This document shows, piece after piece, positions 41,448 through 49,141 of a stretch of 64,000 nucleotides of DNA. The notes under the pieces were generated by a model, which worked only from the letters and a program-made list of their open reading frames with translations, was not told the origin of the DNA and did not search any database. Each line of letters starts with the position of its first letter. Position 1 is the stretch's first letter. The translations under genes and the position numbers were made by a program. The stretch spans positions 219,105 to 283,104 of the forward strand of contig CAZTOW010000007.1 of NCBI GenBank assembly GCA_964615375.1, written 5' to 3'. The stretch comes from CAZKWG01 sp964615375 (lineage in GTDB: Bacteria > Myxococcota_A > UBA796 > CAZKWG01).

Positions 41448-41669
41448 TCAGCTCCCCAGCCCCCCAGCCCCCTGCCCCTCCACCAGCGACGCCAGCTTCC
41501 CCAGCGACAGGGTCCACCCCAGCTCGTTGTCCGCGGGCGCCACCCCGGGCGGCAGCCCCTCGTGGACGGCCTCCAGACGGGTCCCGCCGTCCGCGTCGGC
41601 GTCCAGCAGGGCGCGGTAGACGAGGGCCCGGGGGGCGCGGATCTGGCGGCGGACGCGGGTGGTGCTCAC
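41448..41669 (-). pseudogene. SRPBCC gene with in-frame internal deletion
   Basis: 73 codons starting GTG 41669. Residues 1-26 (MSTTRVRRQIRAPRALVYRA-LLDADAD) match the start of the full-length SRPBCC protein at 35290-35760, and the rest (GGTRLEAVHEGLPPGVAPAD-NELGWTLSLGKL) matches its end. About 86 codons in the middle are missing and the frame is kept. Without the central sheet the domain cannot fold as SRPBCC. Likely a decaying duplicate. Confidence 0.85.
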
Positions 41670-41705
41670 CCGAGCGGCATAACCCGCGTCCGGACGCCGC
41701 GCGTC

Positions 41706-42554
41706 TCAGCGGCTCCACTCGTAGCCGGGCTCGGTGATGTGGGCGACCGTGGCGGTGGTGCCGTCGGCGAGCTGGCCGAGGATCATCGGGCTGCAGGTCG
41801 TGGACCCATACGAACAGTCGCCCTCGTTCCAGAAGTAGACGTTGATCGAGGTGCCCACCCCGATCTGCATGAAAGCGGCGGTGTTCCAGTTCACCACCAG
41901 GTCGTCCAGCCCCTCGAACTGCAGGTCGAGCTGGGCGGCGGTGGTGATGAAGGCGAAGTCGTCGGTGAAGCTCTCCTGGGTCGCCAGGGTGAAGATCTGG
42001 CTGGGGTCCGTCCACGCCGCTGACGTGTAGTCGTAGTAGCTGAGGTCGCCCGTGACGCTCGAGTCCGCCTGCAGGTTGATGTAGGTGATGCGGGTGTGGT
42101 TCTCGGGCAGGTCGCCCTCGCCGGTCTCAGTGACGAGCAGCGCGCCGGAGGGGGTGTAGGCGACGGAGTAGTGGCCGCCATCGGCCAGGATGACGCCCTC
42201 GCTGCGGACCAGCTCGCCGCCGTCGTTCGTGGCGTAGAGGTCATAGGCGCCGGCGGCGACCTCCTGGAAGGCCGAGCCGCTGAACGGGGTCAGCGCCCGC
42301 TCCACCGCGTCGGCGCCGCGCTGGGCGTCGGCGTGGAGCGTCACGGTGGCGCTCAGGCTGAGGAAGCGGATCTCGGCGGTGCCGGTCGGGACGGCCGTGT
42401 CCTCGCCGCCGGCCGTGTCCTCGCCGCTGTCCGTGTCCTCGCCGCCGGCCGTGTCCTCACCGCTGTCCGGGTCGCCGATGCCCTTGAGGCCCTCGAGGTC
42501 GATGCAGCCGGCGCTGAGGGTCGAGAGCGTGATGAGGGTGATGATGCTGCGCAT
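41706..42554 (-). CDS. DUF4397-type lipoprotein
   Basis: 282 residues. MRSIITLITLSTLSAGCID has lipobox SAGC. A stalk of GEDTAGGEDTDSGEDTAGGE repeats follows (about 30-55). The body (AEIRFLSLSATVTLHADAQR, YDLYATNDGGELVRSEGVIL, THRITYINL-type repeats) has the R/V-x-x-L/N-L-S and AG-x-Y-x-L/V-x-x-T pattern of DUF4397 Ig-like domains, probably two copies. Surface or periplasmic lipoprotein, role unknown. Confidence 0.75.
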   Translation of the reverse strand: MRSIITLITLSTLSAGCIDLEGLKGIGDPDSGEDTAGGEDTDSGEDTAGGEDTAVPTGTAEIRFLSLSATVTLHADAQRGADAVERALTPFSGSAFQEVAAGAYDLYATNDGGELVRSEGVILADGGHYSVAYTPSGALLVTETGEGDLPENHTRITYINLQADSSVTGDLSYYDYTSAAWTDPSQIFTLATQESFTDDFAFITTAAQLDLQFEGLDDLVVNWNTAAFMQIGVGTSINVYFWNEGDCSYGSTTCSPMILGQLADGTTATVAHITEPGYEWSR

Positions 42555-42775
42555 GGGGGGCTCCTACAGGGATCAGGTGGGTGGAAGCAGCGAGCTTGCC
42601 GCTGACACAGCCCTGAAAAGCAAGCCGCGTGCCAACCCGGCGCAGGGAGCGGACCATCCCAGAGTGATCCCCGTAGAACGCACCCTATCCTCACATGCAG
42701 GTCGGACCGGGAGGCCGTCTGGGCGCCTCGGATCCGGTGACAAGCGTCACTGTCCAGGACCGCTGTCACGCCGCC

Positions 42776-43504
42776 TCAGGGCCCTCGGGTTGGGCCTCGC
42801 CGAGATGAACTAACTAAAATAGTAACACACCCCCCGCAGACCCACCGCTCCTTGGCGGTGGCCGACCGGGCCTGGAAGCGCTTGAAGTAGTTGTCCTGAC
42901 TGGCCTCGTCCTCCAGGAGCCATTCGGGCGTGGGCGAGAGCAGGAGGAAGCCCTCCTCGGTCCCGTCGGGGCAGTCGATGGCGTCGGTGGACATCGAGAC
43001 CGAGCCCGAGGGGTAGGCCTCCTTCCAGACCGCGCAGCCCTGCAGGCGCCTCCACCAGTCGTCCTCCGAGGAGTGGGTCAGCTCCGGGCGCCGGGCGATC
43101 AGGTAGCAGGGCGGCTCACCACACTCGAAGCGGACCAGGGAGAGATCCACGTCACACTCCTCGAGCGCGCGGCGCATGATCTCCTCGAACTTCGCCGGGC
43201 GGAAGACCTCGGGGGTCGCGTCCGACCAGGCGATCGGCGTCCCGTAGATCTCGGTCTCCAGCTCCTCGATCGCGTCGTTCAAGGTCTGGATCTCCGCGAC
43301 CGCGTCCGCCAGCCGCGCCTCACAGGAGCCCCCCGAGGCGGCCCGAGGCGTAGCGCGAGCCCGCTCGCCCGCCCGCTTCGCCTGGGGAGCGCTCGAAGGG
43401 TCCGTCTCCGCGCAGGGCGGGGCGCTCTTCCTGCCGGCAAAGAACGATCCCAGCCCTACGACGAGCGTCAGCGCGAAGACGGAGGCGACAGACACGAGCT
43501 TCAT
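42776..43504 (-). CDS. membrane-anchored periplasmic protein, unknown
   Basis: 242 residues from ATG 43504. MKLVSVASVFALTLVVGLGSFFAGRKSA is an N-terminal TM anchor. A coiled-coil-like stretch follows (CEARLADAVAEIQTLNDAIEELETE, about 60-85), then a globular part with eight or more Cys (for example RFECGEPPCYL, LQGCAVW, DCPDGTEEG, ERWVCGGCV). Disulphide-stabilised periplasmic domain; no family recognised. 221 bp without features separates it from the DUF4397 gene. Confidence 0.65.
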   Translation of the reverse strand: MKLVSVASVFALTLVVGLGSFFAGRKSAPPCAETDPSSAPQAKRAGERARATPRAASGGSCEARLADAVAEIQTLNDAIEELETEIYGTPIAWSDATPEVFRPAKFEEIMRRALEECDVDLSLVRFECGEPPCYLIARRPELTHSSEDDWWRRLQGCAVWKEAYPSGSVSMSTDAIDCPDGTEEGFLLLSPTPEWLLEDEASQDNYFKRFQARSATAKERWVCGGCVTILVSSSRRGPTRGP

Positions 43505-43593
43505 GGTACAGGCGACCCCCAGACAGAGTAGCAGGATCGGTGACCGGAGGTGTGGACCGCGCAGCGCGCGTCCGTGCGCGATAGAGGCGCCCG

Positions 43594-44000
43594 ATGCAGA
43601 TCCGTATCTGTCACATCGGCGGCGCGAACTTCGTCTGGGACTTCCCCGGCAAGGGTCCAGCCCTCCGGGCGGCGTGGGCGCAGGGGGCGGTGCCCTTCGA
43701 CGTGGTGCGGGGCCTCCCCGGCCCCCGCGCGCCCTGGGCGGGCACGGTCCGGCCGGAGGACCCAGCCATCTCCTGGAACCCTCCCCGCCGCGCATGGCCT
43801 ACCCCTTCCCCGACGACCCCTGCACCCCGGACGTGGACCTGGACCTCGACGGGCGCTGGTTCCGCCACCTGTCGTCGGAGATCCTCGACCCCTTCGCCGG
43901 AAACGCCCGCCTCATGTGGGAGCGCCGGGCGTGGACCGTCGAGAGCCCCTATCGCGACTCCACCGGCAGTTGTACCGCCGCGGTGGTCTGGTCCAGGTAG
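43594..44000 (+). pseudogene. frameshifted gene of unknown family
   Basis: ATG 43594 opens MQIRICHIGGANFVWDFPGK and reads protein-like to about 43770 (frame 1). Downstream, good coding sequence continues in another frame: MAYPFPDDPCTPDVDLDLDG RWFRHLSSEILDPFAGNARL MWERRAWTV, to a stop at 44000. A single-base change near the C-rich run 43778-43790 would join them. The 3' end overlaps the convergent esterase gene. Either a real frameshift mutation or an assembly error. Confidence 0.55.
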
Positions 44001-45616
44001 ACCAGCAGGTCGTAGTCCTGGACCACGCGCGAGTCGCCGAACTGATCCTCGGACCGGAGCGCGCCGATGTCACGCATCTTCAGCGGCCTCTTCAGCCAGG
44101 CCGCGGCCGGGTCCTCTCCGACCTCCCGGAGGTCGATCAGGAGCCGCGGTCGCCCGATCGGGCCCAGCATGGCTTCCACGCTCACCTCAGGCGGCGAGGT
44201 GAGCGGGAACGCGCCGAGCCTGCCCGCCTCCCCGTCGAAGGCGGTGTAGCTGCCGCTCCCGCAGGCGAAGCCCAGCGGCACGTAGGCGTCCCCCAGCGCC
44301 TCGGCCAGCCAGGCGCCCATCCAGCCCTCGCGCCGCGAGACGTGGTAGTTGTGCGCCCACAGCACCAGCTTCGCGTCCGTGTGCTCCAACAACCACAGCA
44401 CGTTGTCAGCCATGGCCCGATCGCGCACGCTCGAGCCGCGCCGATTGGAGGCCGCGACCTCCACCCCCTGGACCACGGTGCGCGCGAGCCGGGCGGGCAG
44501 GGCCAGGGCCGGATCCTGCGCCGCGCGCCGCTCGAGCTCCTTCGCCAGCGCCTCGACCTCGGCGATCCTCAGCGGACCCGTGCCCCCCGTGGCGACGCGC
44601 AGCGCGCCCCCGTCGAGCCCGAAGGTGTACCCCACCCCGCCCGCCACCCAGCGCTCCGCGTCCCCCCGGATGGCCTGGCCTGACCTCTCCACGGCGCGGG
44701 GCTCCCAGCGCGCGAAGTCGAGGTCCACCGCCTCCGGCGGCGTCCAGACCTTCCCGTCCAGGCGGAGCTCCAGCCCGTCGTACCAGCCCTGGCCCATCCC
44801 CACCTGCACGACGCCGAAGACCACGCGCTCCGCCTCCGCCGGGATGTCCATCTCGATGGTGTAGGTCTCCCAGCCCTCTGTCCCCTTCGGCCCGCGGTCC
44901 GCCATGTTGTCGAAGGCCAGCACCTGTCCCTCGGCCCCGTCCGCGCGCACCCACAGCCCGGCCCAGCCGCCCTCGATGTCCTTCGTCCGAATCCGCCCCG
45001 AGAGCACCAGATGGCGTCCCGCGACCTGCACGCCGGGGAGCGTGAGGCCGGTCGCCGCGAAGTCGCCCGTGCTCATCCGTCCCTGGAGCGCCTTCACCTG
45101 CTGCAGCGCCGGGTCGCCCTCCAACAGGATCGCGAGCTGCTCCAACCCGCTCTGGGGGTTCTGGAGGTCGAAGCCCCACCACTGAAGCGGGCGCTCCCGT
45201 CGCCGGTTCTCTTCCCGCATCCAGGAGGCCATGGCGGCCACCTCCTCGGTGGACCAGGTCCAGAAGCCCATCCCGCGGACCACCTCGTCCACCTCGAGCT
45301 CCGCCCCATGCACATAGGCGTCCACGGCCAGCGTGTCGGGCATGCTCGCCTCGATCCCGAAGACCGAAAATCCCTGCTCCGCCGCCAGATACTCCGTGAG
45401 GCGGTGCTTGAGCTGGAACACCTCCCGGCTGCCGTGCGTACACTCCCCCAGCGCCACCACCCGCGCCCCCGCGAGGCGCTCCCCCAGCGGCCTCAGATCT
45501 TCGAATCCCGAGCCCGCCTGCACAGCCTGGAGGGGGATGGCATGCGCCTCCATCCAGCTACGTCCGGCGTCATCGAGCCCCAGAGCCAGCACCATCGGGA
45601 GCCAGAGCGACATCAT
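43949..45616 (-). CDS. erythromycin esterase-family protein with inserted carbohydrate-binding-like domain
   Basis: 555 residues from ATG 45616 (AAGGAG upstream). Catalytic motif ALGECTHGSREVFQLKHRL (Glu58, His61), then FGIEAS, FWTWSTEEV, RDRAMADNVLWLL and LWAHNYHVSRRE, all characteristic of the EreA/EreB-like fold (PF05139). Residues about 185-305 are an insertion with beta strands (HLVLSGRIRTKDIEGGWAGL, WETYTIEMDIPAEAERVVFG), like CBM4/9-type domains seen in other environmental members. A weak N-terminal signal (SLWLPMVLALG) may direct export. Most members outside the macrolide-resistance enzymes have unknown substrates; no resistance should be assumed. Confidence 0.9.
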   Translation of the reverse strand: MMSLWLPMVLALGLDDAGRSWMEAHAIPLQAVQAGSGFEDLRPLGERLAGARVVALGECTHGSREVFQLKHRLTEYLAAEQGFSVFGIEASMPDTLAVDAYVHGAELEVDEVVRGMGFWTWSTEEVAAMASWMREENRRRERPLQWWGFDLQNPQSGLEQLAILLEGDPALQQVKALQGRMSTGDFAATGLTLPGVQVAGRHLVLSGRIRTKDIEGGWAGLWVRADGAEGQVLAFDNMADRGPKGTEGWETYTIEMDIPAEAERVVFGVVQVGMGQGWYDGLELRLDGKVWTPPEAVDLDFARWEPRAVERSGQAIRGDAERWVAGGVGYTFGLDGGALRVATGGTGPLRIAEVEALAKELERRAAQDPALALPARLARTVVQGVEVAASNRRGSSVRDRAMADNVLWLLEHTDAKLVLWAHNYHVSRREGWMGAWLAEALGDAYVPLGFACGSGSYTAFDGEAGRLGAFPLTSPPEVSVEAMLGPIGRPRLLIDLREVGEDPAAAWLKRPLKMRDIGALRSEDQFGDSRVVQDYDLLVYLDQTTAAVQLPVESR

Positions 45617-45782
45617 CGGGGCTTCTCCTTCTTCGACCTGAGCAGGACCATACCACGGCACCACCCGCCCCCATCGACGGCCACGACGGACCCCTCAGCC
45701 CCATCTCCGCCCCAGACGGCGAAGCCCCTTCCCCTCCCGTCGAGCGCGGCGCCGACCCCTCGCCCCGCCCCTCCCTCTCTCG

Positions 45783-45917
45783 CGTCGACCTCCGAGCGCT
45801 CTGAGTCTCTGTGGTTGATCGCCCTAAAAGTCTGGCATCAGGCTGACAATTCAGCCTGGTGGACCCACCTGATCGGGCGGGTTCACCACAGAGACTCAGA
45901 GAGCTCAGAGGTCGGCG
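45783..45917. repeat. long inverted repeat, MITE/palindromic-unit type element
   Basis: Arms 45783-45815 and 45885-45917 are 33 bp with 3 mismatches; the inner 17 bp (ending CTCTGTGGT / starting ACCACAGAG) are perfect. The 69-bp centre has its own hairpin GGCTGA-CAAT-TCAGCC (45841-45856) and ATCAGG/CCTGAT arms. The CTCTGTGGT...ACCACAGAG ends resemble a palindromic repeat seen in many environmental bacterial genomes. No ORF inside. The rest of 45617-46165 holds no gene that I can support; a promoter for 46166 must lie there. Confidence 0.85.
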
Positions 45918-46165
45918 CGGGGAGGACGCGGTGGCGAGGCGGGCGGAGCGGGCGCGCTTACAGGGTGAGCCTGACATCAGCCTGGACCTGTTGGGGGTAA
46001 CCGGAGAGATATTTCGAGACTGGTCGGTTGATCGCGCTACCGCTCAAGATCGACTCATACTGACCAGTCTCCCCTCCACACCGTCCTCTTCCCGTCCTGG
46101 CCAGGCCGCCCCAGAGGACTCCCCGCCCCCATTCCCCATCGTACGTTCAGCAACATGGAGGCATG

Positions 46166-46987
46166 ATGAGCAGGATCTTCAAGCTCGCCCCCTTCCTCGC
46201 CGTCGTCGCTACGCTGACCCTCAGCGCCAGAGCAGGCCTCTTGGAGTACACCGCGGCGGAGGCCGCAGCCTGCGCAGAGATGTTCCAATATGGCGTGAGA
46301 GACCACTGTCAGGCACGTAAGTACATCCTGGAGGCCGCGGAGGGGGCGTGGGATGATGCCAAGGATAGAGGGATCGCCATCGATCAGCCCGACCGCAACA
46401 ACCAGCGCAGGGGACACCAGCACCTGACGGAGTTGCTGGATCAGCACGTGGTCGTGAAGAACCAGGCTGGCCTGAAGGCGGAGTTCTCCGACTACAACTG
46501 GGCGCTCACTAACTCGGCACTGAAAGTAGAGGAAAGGAAAGCCGGCTTCTTCAAGACCCAATGGTGTGGCATCTATGCCAACGCCATTGTTCGTGTGGGG
46601 GTTGAGAAGGCGCGTACCATCGCGGAAGGAGTGCTTGGCGTGAACCCCGATACCATACCCTCGCCTCCTCCGTGGACACTGTCTGGCCTGGGTGTCGGCG
46701 GACTGGGCTATACACAGATTCAGCCGTCGGGTGGCGTCCCCATTCAGCCGGGAGACGTCTGCGTGTTCCCCACGCGGTACAACCCGAAGACGGGGAAGCA
46801 CGACCCTGTCCAACATCACGCGCTGATCATCTACGTTGGCGCCAACGACGCAGGGGCGCCTGTGATTGGCCTTCACGAGGGGAACGCGATGGGGGCGAAT
46901 TGCGCCGTCGCGGGGAGCGGCAGCACGGTGTGCCAATCCACCAAGAGCTCATGCCCGACCTATTGGAGCTTCTTCTACGGGAAGTGA
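46166..46987 (+). CDS. secreted CHAP/NlpC-like papain-fold hydrolase
   Basis: 273 residues from ATG 46166 (GGAGG at 46157-46161; the ATG three bases earlier is too close). Signal peptide MSRIFKLAPFLAVVATLTLS, cleaved near ARA. Cys134 in TQWCGIYANAIVRV starts the catalytic helix; IQPGDVCVFPTRY and DPVQHHALIIYVG (His218) supply the following strand and catalytic His. This is the CHAP/NlpC-type order (Cys-His), which usually cleaves peptidoglycan peptides or amides. The N-terminal 110 residues are unassigned. The gene is clearly less GC-rich than its neighbours, which suggests acquisition. Confidence 0.72.
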   Translation: MSRIFKLAPFLAVVATLTLSARAGLLEYTAAEAAACAEMFQYGVRDHCQARKYILEAAEGAWDDAKDRGIAIDQPDRNNQRRGHQHLTELLDQHVVVKNQAGLKAEFSDYNWALTNSALKVEERKAGFFKTQWCGIYANAIVRVGVEKARTIAEGVLGVNPDTIPSPPPWTLSGLGVGGLGYTQIQPSGGVPIQPGDVCVFPTRYNPKTGKHDPVQHHALIIYVGANDAGAPVIGLHEGNAMGANCAVAGSGSTVCQSTKSSCPTYWSFFYGK

Positions 46988-47110
46988 AGCGGGGCCACGC
47001 ACCCCTCCCGAGAGTACGCGGGCCCTGATCCGAAGCGCACCGGATCCACGATGAAGGCGGCACCTCTTCGCCGCCTCTCGCGGCCGGTGCGCAGTCCGCC
47101 TTCTTTGATC

Positions 47111-47139
47111 TTGCACCTCACCAGCTCCTGCGCTAATTA
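47111..47139 (+). promoter_or_regulatory. promoter of the ArsR/SRPBCC pair
   Basis: TTGCAC (47111-47116), 17 bp, TAATTA (47134-47139). The expected start is near 47146, only about 3 bases before the ATG at 47149, and no Shine-Dalgarno precedes the ATG, so the message is probably leaderless. The AAGGCGGC / GCCGCCT arms nearby (about 47053-47080) could form a terminator-like stem for the gene before, but no T-run follows. Confidence 0.55.
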
Positions 47140-47148
47140 CTGAACCGC

Positions 47149-47511
47149 ATGGTTCACCATTCGCAAACCCGCCTCGACGCCTCCTTCTCCGCGCTCTCGG
47201 ACGCCACCCGCCGTGGGGTCCTGGAGCAGCTCGGGCGGGAGGACGCCTCGATCACGGCGCTCGCCGAACAGTTCCGCATGACGCTGACGGGCATGAAGAA
47301 GCACATCAGCGTCCTGGAGCGGGCCGGGCTCGTGACCACGGAGAAGGTCGGGCGGGTGCGGACCTGCAGGCTGGGCCCGGCCCGGCTGGAGGACGAGGCG
47401 GCGTGGCTCGAGCGGTACCGCCAGCTCTGGGACGCCCGCTTCGACGAGATGGAGAGGATCGTGTCCGAGCTCGAACAACAGGAGAGGATCGATGGACGCA
47501 AGAGAGACTGA
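47149..47511 (+). CDS. ArsR-family winged-helix repressor
   Basis: 120 residues. SALSDATRRGVLEQLGREDASITALAEQFRMTLTGMKKHISVLERAGLVTTEKVGRVRTCRL is a complete winged helix with recognition helix TGMKKHISVLE. The metal-binding ELCVCDL motif of metal sensors is absent, so this is the subgroup that pairs with SRPBCC proteins and controls its own operon. The last 20 bases overlap the SRPBCC gene. Confidence 0.93.
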   Translation: MVHHSQTRLDASFSALSDATRRGVLEQLGREDASITALAEQFRMTLTGMKKHISVLERAGLVTTEKVGRVRTCRLGPARLEDEAAWLERYRQLWDARFDEMERIVSELEQQERIDGRKRD

Positions 47512-48013
47512 GGCCACCCCCCCGACCCACCGCGCGACCGTGGAGCGGCCGTCCGACCGTGAGCTCGTCGTCAGCCGGACCATCCGCGGCCCGGCGCGCC
47601 TCGTGTTCGAGGCGTGGACGCGGCCCGAGCTGTTTCAACGCTGGTGGGTGCCCAGGGCGGCCCCCATCTTCCTGCTGGCCTGCGAGCTGGACGTCCGGGT
47701 CGGGGGCCGGTACCGGCTGGTGTTCGGCGTCCACGGCTCCGATCAGCAGGCGGAGTTCTTCGGCCGGTACCTCGAGGTGACGCCGCACGTCCGCATCGTC
47801 TGGACCAACGACGAGGGGGACGAGGGGGGAGCCATCACCACCGTGACCTTCGAGGAGCGCGGTGGTCATACGCGGGTGATCGTGCACGACCTCTACCCCT
47901 CGAAGGAGGCGCTCGAAGAGGCCATCGCCTCCGGGAGCACCGAGGGGATGCCTGAGCAGCTCGAGCAGCTCGACGCGCTCCTCGTCACCCTGCGCGGCGA
48001 GGGAGACGCGTAG
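47492..48013 (+). CDS. SRPBCC (AHSA1-type) protein
   Basis: 173 residues. SDRELVVSRTIRGPARLVFEAWTRPELFQRWWVP is the usual AHSA1 entry; VGGRYRLVFG, GRYLEVTPHVRIVWTNDEGD and TTVTFEERGGHTRVIVHDLYPSKEALEEAI complete the fold. It is coupled to the ArsR gene by overlap, the common ArsR-SRPBCC pair. Ligand unknown. Confidence 0.94.
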   Translation: MDARETEATPPTHRATVERPSDRELVVSRTIRGPARLVFEAWTRPELFQRWWVPRAAPIFLLACELDVRVGGRYRLVFGVHGSDQQAEFFGRYLEVTPHVRIVWTNDEGDEGGAITTVTFEERGGHTRVIVHDLYPSKEALEEAIASGSTEGMPEQLEQLDALLVTLRGEGDA

Positions 48014-48017
48014 GGGG

Positions 48018-48867
48018 CGCCCTCCCCCTCACCGCGCCAGCACCCCCAGCCCCCACGCCAGCAGCAGCCAGCTCGTCGCCTCCGCGCACACCCGGGCCTG
48101 GCTCTGCTCCGCGTTCGCCCGCGCCTGCGGCGGCAGACGGTCCGCCCACCGCCGCGCGTGACGCGCCGCCGAGAGCGCGTCCAGCAGCGCCGGCAGCCCG
48201 GCCTCCACAGACGCCCGCGCCCGCGCCGCGTCGGGGACGGACAGACCCGCCAACGCCGCCGTGCGCAGCACCTCCACCTCGCCCGAGAGCGTGCCGCTCA
48301 CCACCTCGCCCCACGCCCGGCTCTGCGCGACCATGCGGTACTTCTTCGCCGACTCCCGCAGCACGGGCGCACGCGCGGCCACGGCCGAAACCGCAGCCGC
48401 CGCCGCCACGGGGTCCGCAGAAGCCACCCGCGGCGCCCCGGACCAGGGCAGGGCCGCACCCGCCTCTCCGATCAGCGCGAGCAACGCATGATCCTCGGCC
48501 GCCGCGCCCCGCGCCGACGCCTCCGCGCGCTCCGCCGCCCGGTGGACGGCGCCCTCCAGCGGGGCAAGCCAGGCGCGCAACGGCGCCGCCGCCCGCTCCG
48601 CCGCCACCAGCGAGGGAAGGATGCGCAGCGCGTCCTTCATGCCGGCGACGCTGGTGTTCTCGTCGATCTGGGTCAGCGCGCCCAGGAAGCTCTGACGCTC
48701 CACCTCCAGCGGGCCCAGCAGCCCGACCGCCGGGCGACGGGCCTCCTCCAGGGCGTGGCGGGCCGCGGAGAGCGCGTCCAGCGCCTCGGCGACGGCGGGG
48801 TGGCGTCGCAGCGCGAGGTCCAGGCGCTCGGCGAGGGGGCGAGGCGGGGGAGGACGGGGCGGGGGGG
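48018..48867. repeat. direct repeat, copy 1 (about 850 bp)
   Basis: Near-identical by eye to 54823-55674 in the same orientation, including about 15 bp beyond the stop codon. The copy ends within a G/C homopolymer-like stretch coding Pro-Arg repeats. The two copies bracket about 6 kb with four genes (49142-54701). Confidence 0.93.
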
Positions 48868-48877
48868 ACTCGTCTGC
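48029..48877 (-). pseudogene. 5'-truncated duplicate of the gene at 54835-56124
   Basis: 282 codons, open from an in-frame TAG at 48880-48878 to the TGA at 48029, without its own start region. From PPPRPPPPRPLAERLDL to the C-terminal TSWLLLAWGLGVLAR it matches the C-terminal two thirds of the 429-residue protein at 54835-56124 with only a handful of substitutions (for example EDHALLALIG against EDPALFALVG). The first about 140 residues are missing. A GTG start at 48703 is possible but would give only the C-terminal helical part. Probably not expressed as a full product. Confidence 0.85.
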
Positions 48878-48999
48878 CTAAGCGGAGATGGTGATGCCCC
48901 TTGCGAGCTCGCTGGATGTGAGTCTCTCACAATTTGAGAATAGGCCAAAGACTCAACATAATTGCACTACACCGCGAAGATTTATTGAAATGGAAATCA

Positions 49000-49134
49000 G
49001 ATCAACCTGACACCTGCCCTGCCCTGCACCTGCCCTGCCCGAGATCAACCTGACACCTGCCCGACACCTGCCCGACTCACCTGCCCGACCTGCCCGATGA
49101 TCCGACACCTACCCCCAGATGACACCTAGCCCCT
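49000..49134. repeat. degenerate short repeats (ACCTGCCCG-type)
   Basis: The segment ATCAACCTGACACCTGCCC occurs twice (49000 and 49044), followed by about eight imperfect copies of GACACCTGCCCG / CACCTGCCCT, to CACCTAGCCCC. It sits between the truncated duplicate and the end of the operon. Just before it (48920-49000) is an A/T-rich stretch with TCTCA-CAATT-TGAGA (48925-48939). No ORF. Possibly a target or scar of a REP-type element. Confidence 0.75.
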
Positions 49135-49141
49135 GTACAGA

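Noticed and set aside
43949..45616. Macrolide resistance gene
   Set aside because: It belongs to the erythromycin-esterase fold family, but with an inserted domain and in an environmental context; the family mostly has other or unknown substrates.
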